This document shows, in pieces, positions 43,266 to 52,654 of a stretch of DNA of 64,000 nucleotides; within the stretch, counting starts at the first letter, position 1, and every line of letters starts with the position of its first letter. The stretch is taken from positions 1,066,090 through 1,130,089 of the forward strand of contig CP070805.1 in assembly GCA_020343655.1 (NCBI GenBank), written 5' to 3'. The translations under genes and the position numbers were made by a program. The notes under the pieces are model-generated. The model was not told the origin of the DNA. It saw only the letters and a list, made by a program, of their open reading frames with translations, and ran no database searches. The DNA is from Promethearchaeota archaeon. GTDB taxonomy: Archaea > Asgardarchaeota > Lokiarchaeia > Sigyniarchaeales > SOKP01.

Positions 43266-44888
43266 TTAGAAATATTTCTTAATAAATTCTAAGCGAGCTA
43301 GTTCAGGATTTTCTTTATTTTTCAGAATATATTCTTCAAATTTCTTATAAAGTTCAAGCATATCATCGTATAAATCTTTAAATTCCTTTTGTGGTTTAAT
43401 AACAATACTTTTGTGAATATCTATGAATTTATTTACGATTTCATTCCAACTATTTATTTTATTTTTAGAATCATTATAAGATTTTGCCGCTCTAAATGCT
43501 GCACCTAAAGCTGCTGAATCTGTAAAATCAAACATGCGAACTTTAGTGTTGAATATATTCGCTAATACTTGAAGAATGTCTTTATTTGTAGAGGCCCCTC
43601 CAGTGGCGTAAATTTCTTTAGGTTTTTCTCTAATCCATTCCGAATGAAGCCTCATAGATAAAAATTGTGCTTCAATTAAGCCTCTCACATTCCCCTCTAC
43701 GTCGATATCATCGAAGCCAAATCGATAAACATGTGGTTCTAAGACATGTGGAACAATTTCTGGAAAAAAGTAGGGAAACATTAATTTTCCATTATTTCCT
43801 GGTGGTGTTTTATTCAAAATTTCAGAAAATTTCTCCCAATTCAGATTAAATTTATCTTTTATTCTTTCTCTTGCTAAAGAACCATTTTTATAACAAATTA
43901 AACTCATATAATCACCTGTTGGTGCTGCAAAAACATGTCCTTCTCCTTTATAATCAAGATTTAAATCCTTTAAAAAGCTGAAATAAGTATCGCTAGTACC
44001 CAGACTTATTGCCACTTTCCCTTTTTCAACTAATCCAACGCCTATAAGGCTATTTGGGTTATCACCTGACCAAGCTAATAGATGAGTATCAGGATTAAAT
44101 CCAAATTTTTTTATGAAATATGATGATAGCTTTCCAATAAATTTATAGGGTGCTGTAAGCAAAGGCAACTTTTTTTTTAAGTTAGGAGCAGTTGCTTCTA
44201 AAGCGTTATCATCCCATTGCTTAGTTTTTATGTTCATTAAATTCATGCCAGCTCCATCTCCATGATCAATTGGTGCATTTTTTCCTAATAAAATTGAAGC
44301 CATGAATGAGCTAACTAGATGGATAATTGAAGTTTGATTATATCCCTCAGGTTGTTCTTCGTAAAACTTTCTTATTTGTGGACCTGAAAAGCGTTCAATA
44401 GTGTTTGACCCTAATAATTCTATCGTATATTTTAATCCTCCTAATTTCTCCCGAATTTCATTGCATTGTTTAGTCGTACTCGAATCCATCCAAATTGGGC
44501 TTGTATGCCGAGAATATGAGTTCTTTAATTGAGATGCTAGACTCTGACTCGTATTTAATTGTTTTAGGTTCCTTTCAAATTTATCATTTAAATATACTGT
44601 TCCATGTTGTTGTCCTGAACCTGAAATTGCCTTAATTTCATTAAGTGATATCTCAGCATCCCTCATTTTTTCAAAAAGTAATTCTAACGCCTCTACCCAC
44701 ATAAGAGGATATGAATGTATAACTCTTTCATTATCTAAAATTACAACTCCATTTTGAGTATTATAATGTAGTAATTCTTTATCAAAAATGATACTATTCC
44801 TATGAATCACTTTCTCTAAAGTAAAATCAATTAAAATTGCGGTAAAACTCTGTGTTGAACAATCTAATCCAAGAAATAAATTTTGCAT
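43266..44888 (-). CDS. FGGY carbohydrate kinase, xylulokinase-like (eukaryotic XYLB type)
   Basis: A 540-residue FGGY kinase. The start 'LFLGLDCSTQSFTAILIDF' followed by 'WVEALELLFEKM' and 'AISGSGQQHGTVYL' matches the xylulokinase subgroup seen in animals and plants better than the bacterial XylB, to my recollection. 'SPIWMDSSTTKQC', 'SLGTSDTYFSF' and 'ATGGASTNKDILQVLANIF' supply the sugar- and ATP-binding segments. It would phosphorylate xylulose or a related ketose. It differs strongly from GlpK at 29.2 kb. No pentose isomerase is adjacent. Confidence 0.85.
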   Translation of the reverse strand: MQNLFLGLDCSTQSFTAILIDFTLEKVIHRNSIIFDKELLHYNTQNGVVILDNERVIHSYPLMWVEALELLFEKMRDAEISLNEIKAISGSGQQHGTVYLNDKFERNLKQLNTSQSLASQLKNSYSRHTSPIWMDSSTTKQCNEIREKLGGLKYTIELLGSNTIERFSGPQIRKFYEEQPEGYNQTSIIHLVSSFMASILLGKNAPIDHGDGAGMNLMNIKTKQWDDNALEATAPNLKKKLPLLTAPYKFIGKLSSYFIKKFGFNPDTHLLAWSGDNPNSLIGVGLVEKGKVAISLGTSDTYFSFLKDLNLDYKGEGHVFAAPTGDYMSLICYKNGSLARERIKDKFNLNWEKFSEILNKTPPGNNGKLMFPYFFPEIVPHVLEPHVYRFGFDDIDVEGNVRGLIEAQFLSMRLHSEWIREKPKEIYATGGASTNKDILQVLANIFNTKVRMFDFTDSAALGAAFRAAKSYNDSKNKINSWNEIVNKFIDIHKSIVIKPQKEFKDLYDDMLELYKKFEEYILKNKENPELARLEFIKKYF

Positions 44889-45058
44889 TAAATATTTCCC
44901 AAAAATCCAAGTAATTAATGTACTAAAATCTAAATGAATTCTTGATATAGAATATTCCTATTTATTAGAAGATTAATATCAAAATACTTAATTCAATTTA
45001 ATTTCGATTTTAAAATTCCTTGTTTAGAACTAAAAAGGAATAGAAAAAAAGGTTTTTA

Positions 45059-45625
45059 TTAATCTTCTTCAGGGATTATTCGTTCCCCAAGGCGGTAATA
45101 ATTGAAGTCACCACCGGTAGCCCAAATAATAGGATGAACCCTTCTCCAATCGAGCTTAATTTCGCCCTCTTCTTCAATAACGCAATGTGAATTAACATAT
45201 GAGTTCACAACCCTGCCAATTATTCCTTCATTTCGATCATAATCAAGGATCTCACTTACTTCACATTCGATATTTATTGGACATTGGCGTATCATTGGAG
45301 CAGTTTTTAGTTCTCCATAGAATGTGTCAAAAATCGAGCTTTTATCAAAATCTCGACCAGAATTATTTCCACAGAGATTTGTTTCAACTACGAGATCCTC
45401 CGAAGGGATATTCACACTAAATGTGTTATTCTCATGAATGCCGATTGTAGTGTATCGTTTTTTTGATAGACTGAAGAAGATGTATTTTCCAAAATCGAAT
45501 GGACAACTATATCCAATTACAAGGTAATTCGGTTTACCATTAACTTGAGCTCCAACCAAAATTACAGGCAATGGACTTAGAAGATTTCCATCAAATTGCT
45601 GCTTGTTTAATTTCTCATTATTCAT
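45059..45625 (-). CDS. Flavin reductase-like FMN-binding split-barrel protein
   Basis: A 188-residue flavoprotein with the flavin-reductase-like pattern: 'PLPVILVGAQVNGKPNYLVIGYSCPF', 'SKKRYTTIGIHENNTFSVNIPSEDL' and 'SEILDYDRNEGIIGRVVNSY'. It binds FMN, probably as a homodimer, and reduces flavin or another acceptor. The physiological role is unknown. It stands alone, with 170 bases on one side and 164 on the other. Confidence 0.82.
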   Translation of the reverse strand: MNNEKLNKQQFDGNLLSPLPVILVGAQVNGKPNYLVIGYSCPFDFGKYIFFSLSKKRYTTIGIHENNTFSVNIPSEDLVVETNLCGNNSGRDFDKSSIFDTFYGELKTAPMIRQCPINIECEVSEILDYDRNEGIIGRVVNSYVNSHCVIEEEGEIKLDWRRVHPIIWATGGDFNYYRLGERIIPEED

Positions 45626-45789
45626 TTTAATGCAATTTTATGTTTTTATATATATAATATGTGAGAACATAAATAGTTGAAATTCATGAACTTGGAATAA
45701 ACTCTGAATTAAATATTAAAAGTAGAACTTTATGATTTCTGTTGAGAATTATTAAAATTAGTTATTTTAATTTTAGAAAAAAATAGGAT

Positions 45790-46452
45790 TCAAATAGATT
45801 CTGCATGTTTTTTTAAAAGATCTTCATTAGTCATCCCCATCTTTACCGCTAACTCAGCTATGATTGAATCGAGATAAACAAATGCCGCTATCTCAAAATT
45901 GGTACCCTCAGGTGTAAGAATAGCATCCTCTCCTCTTACTTTATCCCGTTTTGTTCGACCTTTTAATTTGATTGTTAAATCTCCCATACGTCCAATGATA
46001 GATTCTGGGTGTGACGTAATAGACACTATTCCGTATGGTTTCACAGTATTCACGTAATTTTTTAATAGAGATACCACAATTTCAGTTGTTCCTGATCCTG
46101 ATAGTATTATTAATATATCTTTATCAGAAAGTGCTGGGATCGAGGCTAAATTGGTTACTATATACACACTCGCCCCTAGATGCACTAAACGAGTACTAAA
46201 CGCTTGAAGTATGAAAGCACTTCTTCCTGAAGCCAATAAGAAAAATTTTCGCTTATTTATTAATCCGTCATAAACTAATTCTATGAATTTTTGTGTGTAT
46301 TGGAAGTATTTGTCTTTCTGGAGATGAATCCTATTAGCTTCGAGATTTTTCATCATTAATTCCATGGCGCGGAAAAGATTCTCTTTTGCTTTTCCATTAA
46401 CTTCAATCTGATTTTGTTCCATGTTAGTTTTTTCAACCATTTTTATTTTCAA
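45790..46452 (-). CDS. SIS-domain 6-phospho-3-hexuloisomerase-like protein
   Basis: A 220-residue SIS-domain protein of the PHI family, which interconverts hexulose-6-phosphate and fructose-6-phosphate in the ribulose monophosphate route (in archaea run in reverse to make ribulose-5-phosphate). 'LLASGRSAFILQAFSTRLVHLG' and 'LIILSGSGTTEIVVSLLKNY' are the sugar-phosphate-binding loops, and 'PEGTNFEIAAFVYLDSI' matches the PHI C-terminal motif. No hexulose-phosphate synthase is adjacent. An 11-bp inverted repeat lies upstream. Start ATG could also be one of the later Met codons. Confidence 0.85.
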   Translation of the reverse strand: MKIKMVEKTNMEQNQIEVNGKAKENLFRAMELMMKNLEANRIHLQKDKYFQYTQKFIELVYDGLINKRKFFLLASGRSAFILQAFSTRLVHLGASVYIVTNLASIPALSDKDILIILSGSGTTEIVVSLLKNYVNTVKPYGIVSITSHPESIIGRMGDLTIKLKGRTKRDKVRGEDAILTPEGTNFEIAAFVYLDSIIAELAVKMGMTNEDLLKKHAESI

Positions 46453-46617
46453 TGTCTAGAATCTCAATATTTAATATAAAGAAGGATTCAAAAAATACAT
46501 TATGGTTAATAATATTTTTATTCTAAAATATTAAAAGACCTTGTATTCAGTATTTATTGAACCGTTGACAATTAATCAACAATGAAATAATTATATATTT
46601 AATAAAACATCATTTAT

Positions 46618-46693
46618 TGTGCCCATTTATAGTGTCTTTATGAGATTAGTTCTATAACTTAATTCAATGAATAGAGATCTCCAAATGGGCACA
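46618..46693. ncRNA. Structured element with 11-bp closing stem upstream of the hexuloisomerase gene
   Basis: TGTGCCCATTT (46618-46628) and AAATGGGCACA (46683-46693) are perfect inverted repeats enclosing 54 bases. Inside, GAGAT (46642-46646) can pair with ATCTC (46677-46681), and AGTT-CTAT-AACT (46648-46659) forms a small hairpin. The GC-containing closing stem stands out from the surrounding AT-rich DNA. It could be a small RNA, a 5' leader element of the minus-strand isomerase gene, or a terminator structure for the plus strand. No known RNA family is recognised. Confidence 0.4.
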
Positions 46694-46737
46694 CACTTAT
46701 TTTTTGGATGAAATTTAGATTAAGACCTTCTTACTAA

Positions 46738-47619
46738 CTACATTACAAGAACACCTATCGCCGCACTGAATTCTGAATTCTTTAGGAATATCGCTTTTTT
46801 TTTATTAACTTTGCATAAAAGAGACAAGATTTTCTTTAAAATCTTATTTTCTCTTAAGAAACCACCAGAAAAGACTATATCTGTTACATTATTATTATCT
46901 GCCATACTAATTGCGATTGTTCCTAAATTTTCGCCAATTAAACAAATTATAGAGTTAATAAAGTCTTCTTTTTTTAAAGATTTATTATTAAAATTTACAT
47001 CAATCTTACCCAACGAGGCAGCTGTGAATTCTCTGAATAGTAAGTCGACTCTCGTATCATTTGGATCATAGATGTCTGAGACTTTTAAATCTACATTATA
47101 TCTATTCCCCTTTTTAGCTATGTTTATTGCTTCATGAAAATTATTCATATTGAATATAGCTTTTATTATGCCCATAAAAAATCCCCCTCCAAGAGCAGAA
47201 CCCCCCAAGTGCTCAAATTTATCATCTTTCAAAACAATTGATGTCCCGGTCCCTATGGTTACTATTAATGAGCGCGAGAGTTCTTTCTTTTTCTCCAAAT
47301 TATGGAGAAATTCGATACCTCTCACATTTGCTTCAAATTCATTTATTAAATTTGCCTTATAATTTGTAGAATATTCTTTATGTAATTCAAAACTTTTTCC
47401 TCCCGTAAAATTAAATGTTCTAAATTGATCTTTCTTGGAATTTAAAAATTCTTTTATAGATGGGAAGCTGGTTTGAGAATGAAAAGAAGTTAATTTCAAT
47501 TCATTACCATGAGAATAGGCAAATTTCGTAAGACTTTGTCCCATATCAATTCCAATTCTATCTGGTGGGATTTTAATGTTATTATCGCTTAAATTAATTT
47601 TTAACATCCTATTTATCAC
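46738..47619 (-). CDS. Type II pantothenate kinase-like protein
   Basis: A 293-residue ASKHA-fold protein of the eukaryotic-type (type II) pantothenate kinase family. Phosphate-1 motif 'IGIDMGQSLTKFAY', then 'EFEANVRGIEFLH' with the catalytic-Glu region, 'VTIGTGTSIVLKD', 'LGGSALGGGFFMGIIKAI', 'VSDIYDPND' and 'FTAASLGK' are all family landmarks. It would phosphorylate pantothenate for CoA synthesis. Most archaea instead use pantoate kinase and phosphopantothenate synthetase, so its presence is unusual. The start is either GTG 47619 or ATG 47607; the latter gives a family-like N-terminus. Confidence 0.82.
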   Translation of the reverse strand: MINRMLKINLSDNNIKIPPDRIGIDMGQSLTKFAYSHGNELKLTSFHSQTSFPSIKEFLNSKKDQFRTFNFTGGKSFELHKEYSTNYKANLINEFEANVRGIEFLHNLEKKKELSRSLIVTIGTGTSIVLKDDKFEHLGGSALGGGFFMGIIKAIFNMNNFHEAINIAKKGNRYNVDLKVSDIYDPNDTRVDLLFREFTAASLGKIDVNFNNKSLKKEDFINSIICLIGENLGTIAISMADNNNVTDIVFSGGFLRENKILKKILSLLCKVNKKKAIFLKNSEFSAAIGVLVM

Positions 47620-47690
47620 TTAACTTAAAATTCAATTCTTTCATTATTTTATATTATTAATTTATTAAATGAATTTTGTAACACTTTTCC

Positions 47691-49163
47691 ATGTTAGCCC
47701 ATTCAAAGTCAAAGAAACCAGAAGTTACCGTAAATAAAGGGGATACACCAAAAGAAAGTTTAACCAAAGGAATCGACAGACTCGGAAATCTTTCAAAATT
47801 TATTAATGATGGTGACCAAGTATTTATAAAATTTAATTTAAAATTACCTAGCGGTTTTCCAACAAATACAAATTTCGATATTCTAGAAACACTTATCGTT
47901 TCTTGTAAAGAAGTAGGAGTCAAAAAAATCTATTTAGGCAGTTTTCCTTTTAAGGGAGTTCCAATTAAGGTTATCTCGGATTTATTAGACCTGAAAGGAT
48001 ACTTTAATACTCTTGGAGCGGAATTAGCGTTCTTAGATAATAGTGATGATTTTGATAAGAAGGAAATTAATCAAGATCAATTAAAAAGAATTAAATACAA
48101 TTCACTTGAGAAGGTCAATATAAATGATAAGGAATTTCTAATTCCCAAAATCGTTCTTAATTCAGATAAATTTATCATTGTTAACCAAATTAATGTGAAC
48201 CCTTTATTCCAGTTTAACTCATCCTTATTAAATTCATATTCTATTATAGCTCCAAAAGATCAAGAAATTGGGAAAGATAAACCTGTAAGTAAAGAATATA
48301 TCACCTTTGATCAATATAAAAAAGATTTAATTTCAGATATTTTAGATGTTTTTATGATTAAACAACCCCATTTAGTGATTAACGATTTATTTTACATATT
48401 AGAAGGAGCTGGTCCGTATATTTATAAAGATTCTAATTTGAAAAAGACTGGTCTTATCGTAATTGGTGATGATATGATTGCAGTTGATCTTATTACAATG
48501 CAATTGTTAAATCTTGAAATTAATGATAGTGAATTAATAGTAGAAGCACGAAATAAAAATATAACAATACCTCAATTTTCAGATATCAAAGTTCTTGGGG
48601 AAAAAATTGAAGAAGTTAGAACCGATGTTGTATTATGTGCTTCAAATCTAGAAGATGTTCAAGTAAGAAATTTTTCTATAAAATCGGGTAAGTTTTGTTC
48701 GGGATGTTTCAATCAAGCTTACAATTTACTAAATCTTATGAAGACATATATGGGAAAAGATCTCAAATACAATATACACAATTCTTTTTTGATTGGCGAA
48801 AATCCAACAGAGCCGGATAATATTGGCAATATTATAGTATTTGGAGATTGTGCTGTGAACAGTACAAAAAACTATAATTTTAGAACAATAATTGTAGAAC
48901 CTAAAAAAAAATCCAAAGGTAAAGGAAAAAATAAACTTTTAAAAGAAAAACATGTGGAAAAGAAAACAAGCATCAAGGAAAAATCAAATAAAGATATTTT
49001 AGAATTACCTGGATGCCCCCCAGATATTTTAAATTGTTTAGAATTAATAATAAAATATTATGGCAAGAAAAATGTTCCAAATTTAAATTTATTTATGAAT
49101 GTAAACCAATTTTGGATCATGGGGGATTTGAACGATAAATTAAAGATTTGGGAGAAGCTCTAA
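47691..49163 (+). CDS. DUF362 protein
   Basis: A 490-residue protein of the DUF362 family. 'KFINDGDQVFIKFNLKLPSG', 'VGVKKIYLGSFPFKG', 'PHLVINDLFYILEGAGPY' and 'VIGDDMIAVDLITMQLL' are family landmarks. A Cys motif 'KFCSGCFNQAY' and a later 'LPGCPPDILNCL' may bind metal or Fe-S. A Lys-rich insertion (about 405-440) precedes the C-terminal segment. The function of the family is unknown. The next gene starts four bases after its stop and should be co-transcribed. Confidence 0.78.
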   Translation: MLAHSKSKKPEVTVNKGDTPKESLTKGIDRLGNLSKFINDGDQVFIKFNLKLPSGFPTNTNFDILETLIVSCKEVGVKKIYLGSFPFKGVPIKVISDLLDLKGYFNTLGAELAFLDNSDDFDKKEINQDQLKRIKYNSLEKVNINDKEFLIPKIVLNSDKFIIVNQINVNPLFQFNSSLLNSYSIIAPKDQEIGKDKPVSKEYITFDQYKKDLISDILDVFMIKQPHLVINDLFYILEGAGPYIYKDSNLKKTGLIVIGDDMIAVDLITMQLLNLEINDSELIVEARNKNITIPQFSDIKVLGEKIEEVRTDVVLCASNLEDVQVRNFSIKSGKFCSGCFNQAYNLLNLMKTYMGKDLKYNIHNSFLIGENPTEPDNIGNIIVFGDCAVNSTKNYNFRTIIVEPKKKSKGKGKNKLLKEKHVEKKTSIKEKSNKDILELPGCPPDILNCLELIIKYYGKKNVPNLNLFMNVNQFWIMGDLNDKLKIWEKL

Positions 49164-49167
49164 TAAA

Positions 49168-50751
49168 TTGATAAATAAAGAATTTAAGAAGAATTGGTTA
49201 AAAATACTAAATTTCAATGCTACAAGAGATATAGTAGAAGAGCCTGAACTGGTAAAAGTAGATGTAAGAATACCTTTAAGTCCAATAATTATTAATGCTA
49301 ATTTATTATATCATTTTTTTAAACTTCTATATCCGAAATTTATAAATGACCAGCAAAATATACTTGATATCATAATATCTGAAACTAACAAAAAGAATAA
49401 GGTGGTTGGTCTCTATTTATATAAAACTAAGAAGGCAGGCATTCATGAGATAGTAGAGTCTCTACCCCATGAATTAATTCGTATTAAAAGTGTTGATATT
49501 GATAAGTTAGATGATTTATTTAATAAAGCCCAAACCCGAATAATGAAGGAAAAGGGCGTTCGAATATCGTCAATCCGTTTATTTAAGAAAGAAGCTATCG
49601 ATTTAATAAATAAACATTGTGAAAACATTGATATAATCTCTCAATATCAGTTTTTTACTCGAATTATGACTTTAATTCAAAAGTTCTTTGAACAAGATTT
49701 ATTTTTAATTTATCCTGAACCAATCATTTTTAAATTCTTTAGAGAGAGTATAAAACTGTTGAATAAAATACAAATCCAAAACTTATTTAAATTCATAGAG
49801 GAAGTTTTACCTGAATTCAACACTTCTCTACTCATAGATCATAGTAATAATAAGGTAGTAGTTCTTCTACAAAAACAAATAATGAAATCTGGTAAATCGG
49901 AGTTATCTTTAAAATTTTTTACCCCGGATGATTTAGGGATTAGTGTCGATAATTTAGATATAAAGGATAGTTTAAGAATAATTCAAAAGAAATTAAAAAC
50001 AGAGAATACATATTACTTAAATCAAAATGATATTATCTCATTTGTATCAGACATAATTGAGTTATTAATTCCCTTAAAAAAAGAAAATATCCGATTTTTA
50101 CTTCAGAAAGCTCTATATGGATACCGTAGTTATAAGAATCACTGGGATATGGTTCCACGTCCTATAATTTACAATGGTTTCATAAGATTTTTACTTAGGC
50201 TTTTTGGATTTAATTTAAATCTTAAGAAGCTTTCCCACTGGGCAATACCAGATGTTATTATTAATTATATTGATTTTTATTTTGGATTAAATTCTAAAGT
50301 CTTATTTATTATTACAGACCATAAAAAAAATGGAAAAGCAAAAATACCTCAAGATACGCTTTTAAAGAATACAATTAAATATTCATTTTTATTAGAATTT
50401 GAAGAGAGTATGTTGAACAAAATAAGGATAATTAATCCAGAAAAATATTTAGCAAATACTTACTATAATTCATTAGATTTAATTAAGAATACAATATCAG
50501 AAAAGTTTGGTTTCGTGTCTGCCATTGTTATTTTTGATAAATCGCTATTTCAGATTATCGTAAAAAATTTTATTTTTGGACATTCAAAATCATTATTCTT
50601 CCCTAGATTAAAAACATTAAAGATGTTGAAAAACAACAAATATCTAACAGTATATCCGGAATTTTCGCCCTATAAATTAATCAAAAGGAAAGGAACAATA
50701 TCATTTTTGAAACTTGTTTTACCTGTTTTAATTGATAAACATGAATTTTAA
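49168..50751 (+). CDS. Uncharacterised protein co-transcribed with the DUF362 protein
   Basis: A 527-residue protein starting at TTG 49168, four bases after the DUF362 stop codon. No family recognised. It is Lys/Ile/Phe-rich, mixed helix and strand, with no clear membrane segment or Cys motif. The middle part has a conserved-looking segment 'YGYRSYKNHWDMVPRPIIYN' (about 320-340) and later 'KLSHWAIPDVIINYIDFYFG'. The C-terminus has 'KYLTVYPEFSPYKLIKRKG'. The tight spacing suggests that it works with the DUF362 protein. Confidence 0.7.
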   Translation: MINKEFKKNWLKILNFNATRDIVEEPELVKVDVRIPLSPIIINANLLYHFFKLLYPKFINDQQNILDIIISETNKKNKVVGLYLYKTKKAGIHEIVESLPHELIRIKSVDIDKLDDLFNKAQTRIMKEKGVRISSIRLFKKEAIDLINKHCENIDIISQYQFFTRIMTLIQKFFEQDLFLIYPEPIIFKFFRESIKLLNKIQIQNLFKFIEEVLPEFNTSLLIDHSNNKVVVLLQKQIMKSGKSELSLKFFTPDDLGISVDNLDIKDSLRIIQKKLKTENTYYLNQNDIISFVSDIIELLIPLKKENIRFLLQKALYGYRSYKNHWDMVPRPIIYNGFIRFLLRLFGFNLNLKKLSHWAIPDVIINYIDFYFGLNSKVLFIITDHKKNGKAKIPQDTLLKNTIKYSFLLEFEESMLNKIRIINPEKYLANTYYNSLDLIKNTISEKFGFVSAIVIFDKSLFQIIVKNFIFGHSKSLFFPRLKTLKMLKNNKYLTVYPEFSPYKLIKRKGTISFLKLVLPVLIDKHEF

Positions 50752-50783
50752 TACTATTTATCAAAGATAATTAATTTCATACA

Positions 50784-51872
50784 TTATTTTATAAATCCTT
50801 TAGCTACTAATAATTCCGCATTCAAAATTGCACCACCAGCAGCGCCTCTTATTGTATTATGACTTAAAGATACAAACTTATAATCAAAAACATTATCCTC
50901 TCGAAGTCTACCTACTGTTACAGCCATTCCCTTGTCTTTATCTCTATCCTTCTTTGGTTGAGGTCTATCAATATTTTCTAAATAGATTATCGGCTGTTTT
51001 GGAGCGAAAGGTAAATTTAACTCCTGAGGCACAGATTTAAAATCTTTCCATATTTTGATGATCTCTTCTTTTTTAGGTATTTTATCAGTGAATTTCATAT
51101 TAACAGATGCAGTATGACCATCAGTAACAGGAACTCTAGTACATGTAGCACTAATTTGTATTGATTCATCATTCACAATTCCATTTTCTCCAACTTTCCC
51201 TAGGATTTTTAAAGGTTCTCTTTCCGTTTTTTCTTCCTCTCCACTAATATAAGGTACAATATTATCGACAACGTCCATAGATGAAACTCCAGGATACCCT
51301 GCCCCCGAAACCGCCTGAAGTGTTGTGATTATCAATTTGCTTAGCTTATAACCTGCTTTTTCTAATGCATAAATTGGAGTTAGATAGCTTTGAAGAGAAC
51401 AATTAGGTTTAACTACAACAAATCCTTTGGTAAATCCCCTTCTTTTTTGTTGAATTGGAATTAAATTTAAGTGGTCATGGTTAATTTCGCCAATTATCAT
51501 AGGTACATCAGGAGTCCATCTATGTGCAGAATTATTAGAGATTACCGGAATACCACTTTTGGCATATGCCAATTCAATAGTTTTTATATCTTCTTTATTA
51601 GGTAAATTAATTGCTGAAAAAACAAAATTTACTTCTGGATTTATAGATTCAAAATCTTGAACATCTCTTACAATTAATTCATGTAAATCTTGGGGAATTG
51701 AAAATGACATTTGCCATTTTTGTTTAACTGCTTCATTATATGTTTTATTTGCCGATCTCGGGGATGCAGCAACATCTACAATTTGAAACCACGGATGGTT
51801 TTGCAATAATTTAATATAATTTTGACCTACAACTCCAGTCGCTCCTAATATGCCAATTTTATATTTTTTCAT
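50784..51872 (-). CDS. asd: Aspartate-semialdehyde dehydrogenase
   Basis: A 362-residue enzyme that reduces aspartyl phosphate to aspartate semialdehyde for lysine, threonine and methionine synthesis. The NADP motif 'ILGATGVVGQNYIKLL' (8-23), catalytic Cys158 in 'VKPNCSLQS', 'AVSGAGYPGVSSMDVVDNI' and 'TCTRVPVTDGHTASV' are those of the archaeal/fungal ASADH subgroup. Normal length. It is convergent with the DUF362-linked gene (33 bases between their ends). No other pathway gene is adjacent. Confidence 0.95.
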   Translation of the reverse strand: MKKYKIGILGATGVVGQNYIKLLQNHPWFQIVDVAASPRSANKTYNEAVKQKWQMSFSIPQDLHELIVRDVQDFESINPEVNFVFSAINLPNKEDIKTIELAYAKSGIPVISNNSAHRWTPDVPMIIGEINHDHLNLIPIQQKRRGFTKGFVVVKPNCSLQSYLTPIYALEKAGYKLSKLIITTLQAVSGAGYPGVSSMDVVDNIVPYISGEEEKTEREPLKILGKVGENGIVNDESIQISATCTRVPVTDGHTASVNMKFTDKIPKKEEIIKIWKDFKSVPQELNLPFAPKQPIIYLENIDRPQPKKDRDKDKGMAVTVGRLREDNVFDYKFVSLSHNTIRGAAGGAILNAELLVAKGFIK

Positions 51873-52076
51873 AAGTTAAACCATTACAAGCTATATTATA
51901 ATTTAAAATAAGTTGATATTGAAAAATTTTTAGGTTTTAAGCCCTTTCTTTTATAGGGTTTTTAATCTTATATATTAAATTTTTAATTATTAGTATAACT
52001 TTTATTAATAACGAATTCAAGAAATTATTTCAATAGGTATAGTATTATAAATAATTATCATTATGTGTAAATTACC

Positions 52077-52607
52077 ATGCCTGGACCTTATGATGAGTTA
52101 GAAAAAAAAGCAGAAGAACTTGAAAAGAACTCTAAAGAAGAATTCAATAATAAGAATTTCATTATCGCGATAAATCTTCTAGAGGAAGCTAAACAGATTT
52201 ATTCACAATTAAGATTTCAGGGAAAAGTTGGAATGATAAATCAGCGTATTGCTAGGTTGAAAAATTTAGTCCGATTTGAAAAACAGGATACTAATGTTCA
52301 AATAAAAAGCGAGCAAGATTTTCAAAAGCGAGTTCAAAAAGCTATAAGTGAAAAAAAAGAGTATGAAGATAAAAAAGTAGCGATTCAAAAGGCCCCATCT
52401 CCACAAATTAAACGAACAATTGAAAAGATTAATATGCTAAAAGAAAAGGCAGAAAAAGAAGAAAAATTAAAAAAGTATTCAAGAGTCATAGGTAGATATG
52501 AATATATATTAGAATTATATAAATCTATACCAACAGATATAATGGATTTATCAAAAGAGATTTTAGAAATTGAGAGTAAATTATCTATTGCTAAGACAAA
52601 AAAATAG
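52077..52607 (+). CDS. Helical-repeat/coiled-coil protein upstream of NOG1
   Basis: A 176-residue highly charged helical protein. Residues 1-70 look like a TPR-like helical hairpin ('YDELEKKAEELEKNSKEEF', 'AINLLEEAKQIYSQL'); the middle is coiled coil; the end has a second helical hairpin ('KYSRVIGRYEYILELYKSI'). No family named with certainty; small TPR-like proteins of this kind are frequent in Asgard archaea. It ends 47 bases before the NOG1-like gene on the same strand and probably heads that transcript. Confidence 0.65.
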   Translation: MPGPYDELEKKAEELEKNSKEEFNNKNFIIAINLLEEAKQIYSQLRFQGKVGMINQRIARLKNLVRFEKQDTNVQIKSEQDFQKRVQKAISEKKEYEDKKVAIQKAPSPQIKRTIEKINMLKEKAEKEEKLKKYSRVIGRYEYILELYKSIPTDIMDLSKEILEIESKLSIAKTKK

Positions 52608-52654
52608 AAAAGTTAGATTTCTTTTTATTTTAATAAAATATATCCTGAACTTTT

